NCBI GenBank assembly: GCA_023213315.1
Contig: JAKCPI010009525.1
Location: 62,001 to 126,000, forward strand
Length of the DNA stretch: 64,000 bases
Source: Euborellia annulipes
Taxonomy: Eukaryota > Arthropoda > Insecta > Dermaptera > Anisolabididae
Direction: 5' to 3'
Shown one piece after another: positions 55,400-64,000 of this stretch (the stretch's first letter is position 1; every line of letters begins with the position of its first letter). Both the position numbers and the translations under genes were made by a program. The notes under the pieces are model-generated. The model saw only the letters and a program-made list of their open reading frames with translations, was not told the DNA's origin and did not search any database.

Positions 55400-56095
55400 A
55401 GAAATTTTTTTCAGAGAGGAATTTCAGCGATCTTCCCCCCATATGAATAAATTTCAAAGAAAATAAAATATTTTTTCTAATTTGAGGAGTTAATCCGAAT
55501 AAAAAAAGGATTCAAATATACCCTCACTCGATTATAATTTTATTTCTATATAGAATATTATTTTTTTTTTAGTCTTTGCGGTAGAAGGGAGGGTTGAAAC
55601 TTCATATTCCTCTCTGGCTACGATCCTGATCATGTAACAAATGAAATAAGTGTGAAATAATATTAATTTTAAAATCTTAATGTCTGATAAAGAAAAAACA
55701 AGAGCAGAATTATAATAGTCAAGGCCAACAAGCTAGAAATGACTGAAACCAAAATGATAGGCGTTGATAATTCAATAAAAGAATTATAATTGGCTACATA
55801 TCTTGAATATTTTAGATAACTTAATATATCAAGAGAGAGACTAACATTTTTCTTAGATAAAAACATTATTCAAAAATTAATAATCCCTTTTGTAAACCCG
55901 GTACTGTATGTCCAGAGGTTATTCAAGTCAAAACTGACTTTTTTGCTTTCCACAACCTTACGATGTGCGATGAACCTTCATAGGTAGCATCTTTTATTTT
56001 CAAGACCACCTTGAATTATGATGAAAGCAGGTAAAAAAGAAAAAAAAATATTTTTTTTTATTTAATTAATTTTTTAAATCCACCCTCTGATTCTC
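55400..56095. other. AT-rich stretch, no gene seen
   Basis: A minus frame at 55669-55866 is a hydrophobic AT-driven string. I do not call it. Confidence 0.4.
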
Positions 56096-56109
56096 ATCCC
56101 TTTTTTTTG

Positions 56110-56285
56110 CTTTTTAAAGAGCGAGGCATTCTCTCGTAAATCTCAGGGTCTTGTGCTAATGAGCACCAAAAGAGAAACAGAAGAAATTATCTTCTCGCTT
56201 GCTGCCATTAGTGAGTATTTACGAGGAAATCTTGCAAGCGCTCCCTTTATTAAAAGGGCGTAATAAACTAATGAGAGAGGAGGGG
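56110..56285. promoter_or_regulatory. Unique segment with homeodomain-type core sites, weak
   Basis: Non-repeat sequence with several TAAT-type cores in both orientations (gtgctaatgagcac, a 14-bp palindrome at about 56155-56168 apart from the centre; gccattagtg; aaactaatgag). No frame. It could be a conserved enhancer. Confidence 0.2.
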
Positions 56286-56325
56286 GGAGGGGGAAGAGAG
56301 AAGAGTTTAGAAATTAATATTATAC

Positions 56326-56724
56326 ATGAATAGAGAAATGGGACGACAGAGTGTAGAAAAATACTTTATTATTTATTCTTTTGGTGATCGATTTCGTCTA
56401 AAGGACATCCTAAGGCCAGCGTTATTCAAATATAAAATAGTAGGGCTATTTAAATAATTTTTAATGCTTTTTTCTAAGCAGAAACAATTTTTGTGTCATT
56501 CTAGTTAATTATCTTCAATATGAGACTTCAATATGAGATCATTAACTAGAATGAAACAAAAATTGTTTCTGCTTAGAAAAAAGCATTAAAAATTATTTAA
56601 ATAGCCCTACTATTTTATATTTGAATAACGCTGGCCTTAGGATGTCCTTTAGACGAAATCGATCACCAAAAGAATAAATAATAAAGTATTTTTCTACACA
56701 CTGTCGTCTCATTTCACTATTCAT
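56326..56724. repeat. Near-perfect palindrome, arms about 185 bp
   Basis: From atgaatagagaaatgggacg on the left to its inverse ending cactattcat on the right, the arms are almost identical (for example gtctaaaggacatcctaagg against ccttaggatgtcctttagac). The middle of about 30 bases contains the direct pair cttcaatatgag. The lack of divergence implies a recent origin or ongoing conversion between the arms. Confidence 0.92.
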
Positions 56725-56975
56725 CACTTAACACAGTAGAAAAATGGAGTATTACAATTTAATTTAAATAATTATAAAAAAAAAAAATCATGAAATGATT
56801 AAATCTATGAAGGAATTGAGAAAAGAATAAATAAATTTATTTAAAATAAAAATTACTTCGGTATCTAACACAAATTGTAAATTAAATAAACACCTCAAGG
56901 GGCACGGAATTGGATTGGAGGTAGTCCAATTAATATTTATTTAAATCATTTGGATTACAAATGGTATAAACAAAT

Positions 56976-57089
56976 GTGCGGCCCTCGGGTTTGGCGTAGT
57001 TGGTAGCTCGCCTACCGTGTATACTAAGGGTCGAGGGTTCGGATCCCAGGCAGTCCGATGATTTTATTTAAGCCATTTGGATACCAAAA
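56976..57089 (+). repeat. SINE family A, 3'-truncated
   Basis: Clean tRNA-like head: box A tggcgtagttggtagc, box B gggttcggatcc, then ggcagtccgatgattttatt and the first half of the body hairpin. It breaks at accaaaaatta. Confidence 0.85.
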
Positions 57090-57261
57090 ATTAACACCCC
57101 GTTTATTCTTGCTTCAAGGTCCACTGATAAATGAAGACTGGAAAGTTTCCGAAATATTTAAAATTTAATTCATCAGTTTGAATTAAATGACTGCTAAGAA
57201 CAAAGTCTTATTATTTTATCTATCACCTGTATTAATCCACGAAAAAAAAGGTCTGGGTGGA

Positions 57262-57302
57262 AACTCTCATTGCCTCAGATGCCGAAAAATATCTTTAAAA
57301 AA
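57262..57302 (+). repeat. Shared SINE 3' module fragment
   Basis: attgcctcagatgccgaaaaatatcttt followed by an A-run matches the module that closes SINE family B. Confidence 0.5.
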
Positions 57303-57304
57303 CA

Positions 57305-58465
57305 CTAATAGTAATAGCATAATAACATTGCTTCGGCATTTTATGCTAAATAACATTTACTACTTGCTATTGTGATTGTCTGACGCACAATGGACGGGTT
57401 TGTCCCCTTTCTAAATAAATAAATTTACGTCCTTTTCTCTGATTTAAATATAAACATATATAAATAGATCTATATCTTTTTTATTTTAATGGAAGAATGT
57501 ATTTTTTTGTTCCAGATTTATGCCAAATCATTTAATTTTCTTTCAGGTAAATTCAATTTTTTTTTTACTACTGTAGATATCGTAACTAACTAAAGAAGAT
57601 AACGATTCAACGAAAAATGACATATTTCATTCATCTTTTATAAATTAGTTGTTTTTTTTTTCATCATTTGAATTTATTTTTAATATTTATTATTATTTTT
57701 TTTCTTATTATACAATGAAAGAAAAATATGAAAAAATCCATATAAATATTTTCTTAATGTCATGCTTTAGACTGGTCAGAACAGAGAGCACCCAATATAT
57801 GTATAATGTGTGCCTGAGTGTTAGTGCTAAGTAATAAATAGCTTATTACGAAGGCCAGTAATTCTCACGCATTTTTTTTTTGGGCTTTCAGGTCCACAGC
57901 TGGACGGGCATGTTGTTGTTGTGTTGTGTTTGGTTTTTGTTCAGTTTAAAATCCATTTAACACACCTCTTTTCTTTCTTTTTGTTCTGTTCTTTTACAGG
58001 TAGGCACTTTGCTCTACATGCTTGTAGAGATATGTATACTCAAACCCCCCCCCTCCCTCGAGATCTTTGAGCTATAATTTCTTGAAACTATTAAAGAATA
58101 ATTTAATATATCAAATAGGGTTATAATTAATCATGAATTGAAAATAAAAGCCCGTTTATCTCATTTACTTTTTTTGTGAAGCTATTTAGACTAGTATTTT
58201 TGGATAGCATTTCTTTTTGCCTTTCAGCATTGGAGGCCATAAAACTTAAGAAATTGCCTGTATTTCATTTTTTTTTTTTTTTTTTTTTAATTATATTATC
58301 TCTCAATTAATTTGAATAAATAGTCTCAATAGTCTTACGTTAGATGATAAGAAAATCTCAAAAATCTTAAAACCCTCCAAAATTGATTTTAACCACAATT
58401 TATTTCTCAAATTTATGCTATTTAATATTGATAAAAACATACGTATTATTATTATTATTATTTGA
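57305..58465. other. AT-rich stretch, no gene seen
   Basis: No supported gene. 57880-58020 is somewhat mixed; poly-T at 58270-58288; (ATT)n at 58444-58463. Confidence 0.45.
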
Positions 58466-58890
58466 AATTCCTATCGGGATTCCCGTTTATTTACCCGAGG
58501 TGCTTAAGCGCACATCTCAAACCCACCCGGCCTCTGGCCGTAGCCATCTACCGGCTTCCCGTGAAGTTACATCATTTCCTATCTCTAACTGCTCCTACTG
58601 GGTTCGTTTCTGGTTAGTGAACTAATCCTTATTTCTTGTTCCACCCGACTCCTTATATTCAACCTCTTCTATGCTATGAAGGATGTCCTAGTTGAGGAGG
58701 GTCTCTCTCAGCACCGGGGTGTAACCTGCTCCTTTCGAAAAATGCATCACTGAGAGGGAACCTTCTTTTCGTCCGTTCCACAGGACGGGATGTCACAGCA
58801 ACTCCCTCTCCTAGTATAGTTGCCTGGGGACTTTTCTGGTGAGATACAATATTCCAAATCCAGTGCCTGCTTGAGGATTTGTTTAGATTA
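58466..58890. mobile_element. GC-rich dispersed element, unclassified
   Basis: A 420-bp block of balanced composition (acccacccggcctctggccg, gcaccggggtgtaacctgct, caggacgggatgtcacagc) ending ccagtgcctgcttgaggatt, a string shared with 10612-10632. Frames are short. It may be a retrotransposon 3' region. Confidence 0.4.
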
Positions 58891-58909
58891 AATAAATATT
58901 TATGCAAGC

Positions 58910-59022
58910 CCCGGGCTTGGCGTAGTTGGTAGCGCTCCTGCCTTGTATACCAAGGGTCGGGGTTTCGGATCCCAGGCAGTCCGATGATTTTATTTAAACC
59001 ATTTGGATACTAAATGGTCAAA
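58910..59022 (+). repeat. SINE family A, 3'-truncated
   Basis: gcttggcgtagttggtagcg (box A) and ggtttcggatcc (box B) lead into cagtccgatgattttattta and the body hairpin. It ends at actaaatggtcaaa. Confidence 0.82.
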
Positions 59023-59094
59023 ATTGGATTAAAACCAGGACGGTTAAAACTGGTTTTAACCACCCTGGTTTTAACTAAACAATGGTGTGGGAAT

Positions 59095-59470
59095 CAAATA
59101 TTTCAAGAAAAAAAAGATCTAGGAGTATTAATTTTTAAATTACCCTGGCACGTAACACAAAGCTTTTGAACAAAATCGGCCAAAGAGTACTAGTACTTTA
59201 GCGATGTACTTTTTTAGTTTTTTCAATTCCTAAAATTTGCCCTTTTGAATAAAATTCATAAATCTTTTTTAGATGCTCTTTAAAATGTATCCTCTCATTT
59301 TGCTCTCAAAATTGTTTAAAGACCACTTAACTCTTGTACTTAAAGAAAAGAGAAATAGTAACAAATATCAATAATTTTCCCGATTTAAATTTTGAATTCT
59401 AATATACAGTACCGCCGGAAACTAAATATATGTTAACACAAATCTGCTGCGACCAGATTGTTTTTTTAAT
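59095..59470. mobile_element. Fold-back element fragment (inner left arm)
   Basis: cttttgaacaaaatcggcca, agagtactagtactttagcg and tacagtaccgccggaaacta follow the left arm of the element at 14644. A degraded hairpin start (aatctgctgcgaccagatt) closes it. Confidence 0.7.
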
Positions 59471-59474
59471 TATA

Positions 59475-59950
59475 ATACACTAACTATACATAGGTAGATA
59501 TATATTCTTCAATTTAAGATTCGAAGAAATGTCCAAATATAAATCTTTAATTTTCCATTTGGCCGCCATCCATTCGAATACCTGTTGCTCAGATAAGCGT
59601 ACATAATTTTGATTTTTTTATTCCTAGAGTGTCCGTCTGTCTTGGTATGTGTATTAGAATTAAAATGTTTCAGTATTGGTAGTCTGTCGGGTAATATTTT
59701 ATATAATGAGTCAAATTATATTCATTATTTCATATCTACTGCATTGTAATAGGAATATAATTTTGAAAATATAATATTGAAAAAGATTAAATTCTCGAAG
59801 TCATTGAGCCATATATCTTTAAGTCGAATTTTTTTACGATTCGAATTGTTTAATTAGAATTTATTAATAAAGGTCTATTCTAAAAATTTTAATATCAGTT
59901 CTATTCCTGAAGAAGTTAACGCAAAGCTCCGAAACGAAATTGGTTTAAAA
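59475..59950. other. Stretch without supported gene
   Basis: 59905-59940 holds cctgaagaag...ctccgaaacg, which resembles the hammerhead-like boxes but lacks a stem II. Otherwise AT-rich. Confidence 0.4.
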
Positions 59951-59954
59951 AAGT

Positions 59955-60265
59955 AAACGTGTGGGGTCATGTGACCTCAGCCAGGAAAGAAGTTCAACTC
60001 CCAATATATTTTAATAAGAATATTATTTATAAAAGAAAAGAATCATTTGTTTTAAAAATAAATAATTATTTTCTTTTTTAAATAATAAGCTTATAGAAAG
60101 AGATAGAGATTTCTCTAGAGACGCCAAGGCTTCGACTAGCCCCGCCTTCATCCTTCGCGCCGGCTGACGTTACAGCTTCTGTAACGATTTTTTGTTACGT
60201 TACGTGACGAATTCTAGCAATTCACCCTACTGCAAGCCTTGTAAAAGGACTTCGTTCCAATAATT
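59955..60265. repeat. Dispersed unit also found inside the MITE at 36872
   Basis: gtggggtcatgtgacctc, gccaaggcttcgactagccc, ttttttgttacgttac and ggacttcgttccaataa align in order with about 36990-37310. In both copies outer gaagttc and gaacttc-type strings face each other. Confidence 0.65.
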
Positions 60266-60269
60266 TTTT

Positions 60270-61470
60270 ACTTTTTTATTATTGTTTTCATTTTAAATTA
60301 AAAAAAGTTTATTTTAAGTCAAAAAATCAAAAAAAAAAAAACCTTTTTGAAGTTTTCTTAAAATTTGAGCAACTATGCATTCAGAAATTTTTTGGAGCAC
60401 TATGGATATGTCAAGCAAATCTCATTGGTTAAGATCCAGTTTGCCCGATGCTTTTGCTAAATATTATTATTATTGTTAAAAAATCTTAACACTTTTTTTC
60501 TCAAAACAGAAAGTAGAGCCTATTTAAAATATATAAAAGTAGAATATAATTACTAAATTCACTATTACACGTACTATCTATATGAAATGTAATAATATGT
60601 AAAAAAAAAAAAATTTAGATTTAATTTATATTCTAATTTTATTCTGAAACGAAAGATTATAATGCAAAAAAAAAGTATAATTTAGAGGCGAAGAGGAATC
60701 TCACGATGAAATAAGAATAAAATATTATATAGCGAACGAATTGGAATAAAATTATCTCTAAGGCCTATTATCGGAGAAGAGGTCTTTCTGTATAATAAGG
60801 AGACGAAGAGGGATTCTATGAGAAGAATTGAGAGAGAAAGAGAAAGAGAGAAAGAAATACATAGAGCAATTTCCAACAACCGAATAATCTTACGAAATTA
60901 GGTCTAAAAAGTCAACTAGGGCAGAGGTTAGAAACCAAATCAAAGTTCAAAGAATAGTCAACAAAACATAATTATGAGAAAAAAGGGTGAAAAAAATATA
61001 ATTATGAGAAAAAAATCTAAAGAAACTTATTAATTTTTTTTTTTTAATTAAGTATGAAATTTTAGTAAAGAATAGCATTAAAGTCTCCATATAAATAAAT
61101 GATAAAATACTGAATTTTTTTATCATAGTCATCATATTTTTTTTATCATTTTTTCATCATTTCAGAAAGCGATACGCCCTGAGTCCTCCAAGGGAGAATA
61201 CTGAAATAGGTACACTTTTCTTGCTTGTTCAGTGAAGTTTACAGTTTATTTTTTTTCAGTCAAAGACCTTACTGATAGATAGGTTAATTTTTAGGAGGAT
61301 TTGAACCTGAGTTATCTTCAAAAACTTTATCCCTCTGCTTACTTGCCCCTCCCCCCCCTCCACCCTTTTTTATTTTAGAATATTATTATTATTAAATAAA
61401 GAACAAATACAATTTTTAATTAGTTGATTTATTTCCGCAAATGTAAATTTCTCTAGAAATGTAACAATAA
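60270..61470. other. AT-rich stretch, no gene seen
   Basis: gagagaaagagaaagagag at 60831-60850 is a purine repeat. A C-rich run lies at 61346-61364. No gene. Confidence 0.45.
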
Positions 61471-61477
61471 CTTTGAT

Positions 61478-62306
61478 AAGAGAAAGTTGTGTACTGTGCT
61501 TTCCCACCAGATTTTTTTGTGTCGAGATATATTTAGTTTATTAGAATTCAAGATGTAAAATTTATAAACATGGGAAAATATTTAAATTTTGTTACCATGG
61601 CAACTCCTATGGTCTCCTATCTTTTCTATGAAGTACAAGAGTAAAGTGGCCCACGGGGCTTGGAGTAGTTGGTAGCGTGCAGCCTACCTTCTATACCAAA
61701 CGTCGCGGGTTCGGACCCCAGGCAGTCCAATGATTTTATTTAAGGCATTTGGATACCAAATGGCTTAAATAGAAATGTCTGGGCCCCCAATAGATATATT
61801 AACAATTAACGGTTATCGTCAAAGTCTTAAATGGCCTAAGTTGCCGAAAAGACTGTGTGAATGTGAGTGTGAATGAGAAAAAAAGTGTGAGGGTTTAAAA
61901 AAAAAAAAAGAGTAAAGTGGTCTTCAAAACATTTCAAGTGCAAAATGAAAATATACATTTTAAAGAGCATCTTAAAAATAATTGAATTTTGGAGCGAATT
62001 TTGAGAAAATCGAAAAAAACTGAAAAAGTAGATCAGTAAAGTACTAGTACTCTTTGGGCGATTTTGTTCAAAAGCTTCGTGTCATGTCTCAGAAAGGTGC
62101 CTAATTTAAATGTAAAATTTCAACCTCCTAACTCTTTTCGTTCTTGAGATATATTTCTCCATAGACACTATGTTGCGAAAACCACTTTTTTGGACTCCTC
62201 GGGACCTCAAAACCTATATCCATCAAAATCTCAACATTGAATTTTCGACATGAATCCAATACTTTCTCTCTTTATATATTACATATATAGGTAAGAGAAA
62301 GTAAAA
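61478..62306. mobile_element. Fold-back element copy, split by a SINE
   Basis: Left: agagaaagttgtgtactgtg and the hairpin remnant, then the arm with attcaagatgtaaaatttat. Right: attttgttcaaaagcttcgt, gttcttgagatat, tcaaaatctcaacattgaat and the tip ataggtaagagaaagta. The SINE at 61650-61907 interrupts it, and 13 bases of the element are duplicated. Confidence 0.82.
61650..61907 (+). repeat. SINE family A, full length with target duplication
   Basis: The flanks aagagtaaagtgg (61637-61649 and 61908-61920) are identical, 13 bp (11-13 given the A-tail). The copy has a tRNA-like head (box A region ggagtagttggtagcg, box B gggttcggacccc), the junction aggcagtccaatgatttt, the body hairpin, the module aatggcctaagttgccgaaaagact, a GT-rich tail and terminal A-run. 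This is the reference copy for the family. Confidence 0.92.
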
Positions 62307-62309
62307 ATG

Positions 62310-62460
62310 ATATTAATAGTTTTTTCTAGCTTTATAGGCGGTCTCGAATTTGAAAATTTCCTGGATGATAAAAAATTATCTTATAAATATATCAAATATG
62401 AAATATATGCATTAATTCATAAAAATGAAAAGTTCAAGTGTCTTTCTTTTTTTTCGATCA
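62310..62460. other. Short AT-rich stretch
   Basis: Nothing seen. Confidence 0.4.
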
Positions 62461-62464
62461 TTGT

Positions 62465-62775
62465 AATTAGCTAATCCTTAACTTTCTCAACTAACATCTC
62501 CGCTGCTATCTCCTATCTTCTTTTCTTATCCCAATTCGTTCTGGATTGACGATGGTGTTGGCAAAAAGAGGGACGACGTTTTCTTTCTTTTCCTCTTCGT
62601 TTCTTTCAAACAATCCACAACTAATGTTTGATTGCTGGAGCCAAAGTCAAACGACGCCTTTACATGTTGTGGTGGGTTTTTGTCCCCTTCTTTTTGAAGA
62701 CCACACGCACCGGAGAAAGACTTCCTCTCCTTCAGAGGATATCACACACGAAAAACAATTTACTACGTACTAAAA
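62465..62775. promoter_or_regulatory. Unique balanced-composition segment, possible regulatory or exon
   Basis: Non-repeat sequence standing out from AT-rich flanks. It contains Runt-type cores (ttgtggtggg near 62670, agaccacacgc near 62700) and pyrimidine tracts. A plus frame of 75 codons is open (start MTMVLAKRGTTFSFF), but the composition is serine/phenylalanine-rich, as expected from the pyrimidine tracts. Not recognised. Confidence 0.2.
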
Positions 62776-62779
62776 AAAA

Positions 62780-63505
62780 TAAAAATAAAATAGTCCCTAA
62801 TTGAATTTGGTATGTTTTTTATGTGTAAAATAGAGCATCGAAATATTTAAACTTTCATGATTAAATTCTTTGAAAGTATAAACGAGAGTGATGTAAATTA
62901 TTATAAGAGATAATTATTCAATAAAATCAGATGCAAAAAAAGATAATCTAATCAACTACGAAGTCAAATACCATTAAAGATTTAGCTTCAAAAATATTAT
63001 AATTTCTTCCTTCTAATTCAGACTTAATTAAAATAAATTATTAAAATAAAAGGTTCCAAACACTTGTATTTTGGATTTGAAATGGAATACAAAGTAAAAG
63101 GGATCATCTTGGGAGCAAAAATCACAAATACATATATATTTAGCCCTACTCTCATATACCTTTTGTGAACAAGTTAGTAAATATGTGGTTTTAAACTGAC
63201 TTGTATTCAAACAATGGATGAAGAAGCGGGCAACAAGGAATTTAGTATGAATGATATAAAACTCCCAGTACTGGTTACATATCATAGAGCCTAATTTTAC
63301 TGGCTGCCATCTACTTCATCCATTGTATACGAGTATATTGTATTAGTATAATAAATATCATGAAGAAATTTAGTAATTTTTTATCCCTATATTACTTATT
63401 AAAGTAATACTCCGAGCTTCTCAGAAATATCTGAGAAAATCGATTTTGAAAATTTACCTATAAATAAAGAAAATTTGTTGTTTGTAGATGGCCATAAGGA
63501 TGATC
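62780..63505. other. AT-rich stretch, no gene seen
   Basis: No supported feature. Confidence 0.45.
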
Positions 63506-63510
63506 AATTT

Positions 63511-63748
63511 TATTATGAGGACACCGGCAAAAATAAATACTTTTGACATAGAATCATCCTAAGTACAATCAACATTCATGGAATGAATGCTCAGCTGTTT
63601 TGTCGTATTGGATGGGAGGAGTTAACGATTTGCAAAACATCTGTTGATTGTACTGAGGATGATTCTATGTCCATGGAATCGAAATATTTACAAATAAACA
63701 GATAATACGCAAAAGTATTTATTTTTGGCCGATGTCCTTATAATAAAA
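63511..63748. repeat. Inverted-repeat element, about 240 bp
   Basis: The outer arms gaggacaccggcaaaaataa and ttatttttggccgatgtcct, and the inner arms catagaatcatcctaagtac and gtactgaggatgattctatg, are inverted pairs. The right spacing between outer and inner arm is longer by about 40 bases. Confidence 0.75.
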
Positions 63749-63779
63749 AAGAAAATTTTTGTTTGTTTATAAAGCCACT

Positions 63780-63845
63780 GGCAGCCATTGGGAGTAGCAT
63801 AATAGTTTGATTATGGCGAAGTCGCTGGTTCGACTCTCGCCTACT
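63780..63845 (+). repeat. tRNA-like string, weak
   Basis: ctggttcgactctcgcc resembles a box B, and a possible box A lies about 40 bases upstream (attgggagtagcataat). I see no full cloverleaf; a SINE head or chance are both possible. Confidence 0.2.
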
Positions 63846-64000
63846 TATTTAAAAATTTGAATCTATTACCAAATTGAACTGCTAATTAAAATTTACAAAA
63901 GTAAATAAAAATTGTATTTAGGCCTACTCATAGAGCTTGGAAAATGTTCAAAATCGATTTTCTTGAATGGTTTTAGAAAGAGTATTTATTTAATAAATTA

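Noticed and set aside
58674..58907. Minus-strand frame in the GC-rich block
   Set aside because: The block is part of a dispersed repeat; the frame shows no known domain and the ends do not match splice sites.
1..64000. CRISPR arrays, rRNA genes, bacterial-type operons or prophage
   Set aside because: No spaced identical repeats of CRISPR type, no rRNA signatures, and the introns, SINEs and MITEs show a eukaryotic nuclear genome.

Overview
This is a repeat-rich, AT-rich eukaryotic window, almost certainly from an insect. It has interrupted genes with GT-AG introns, insect gustatory-receptor genes, an exon that looks like the bHLH gene dysfusion, tRNA-derived SINEs, and dense hAT-type miniature transposons (MITEs). 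There are no operons, rRNA genes or convincing functional tRNA genes. The mix of transposons suggests a hemipteran-like genome, but that is only an impression; the sequence does not prove the order.

Coding content is sparse. Two complete gustatory-receptor genes lie head-to-tail on the minus strand (38978-41089 and 43214-45288). Each has three coding exons and two phase-2 introns that join in frame, giving 442 and 432 codons; they are recent tandem paralogues. One 182-base exon at 29622-29803 (minus) encodes a bHLH segment that I read as the dysfusion/NPAS4-type bHLH-PAS factor; its other exons were not found. Two decayed PHD-type zinc fingers (5752-5968 minus, 17042-17250 plus) each sit inside an element with terminal inverted repeats (TIRs) and TA flanks, so they are tails of dead transposases. 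A few further exon-like or promoter-like pieces are listed with low confidence.

Layout: 1-1480 is an 84/60-bp tandem array. 1.5-3.1 kb is a long hAT-type MITE. 3.3-4.2 kb holds SINE fragments. 5.2-6.4 kb is a pogo-like element. 8.0-9.6 kb holds two inverted-repeat elements. 10.0-10.3 kb is an E-box-rich unique segment. 12.5-13.5 kb is two fold-back elements, one hit by a MITE. 14.6-15.75 kb is a complete fold-back element. 16.7-17.7 kb is a second pogo-like element. 18.4-18.7 kb is promoter-like. 18.9-20.0 kb is nested MITEs. 20.7-28.7 kb is mostly AT-rich with SINEs. 29.6-29.8 kb is the dysfusion-like exon. 30.5-30.8 kb has a hammerhead-ribozyme-like motif. 31.7-37.5 kb holds MITEs and repeats. 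38.9-45.3 kb is the receptor pair. 45.6-64 kb is repeats with a few unexplained unique segments.

The most interesting signals are: hammerhead-like motifs (one with perfect stems I and II) often in inverted pairs, as in Penelope-like retroelements; two SINE families sharing one 3' module; a tandem array whose period keeps a frame open; a near-perfect 400-bp palindrome; and many exact 8-bp target duplications that allow insertions to be ordered in time.
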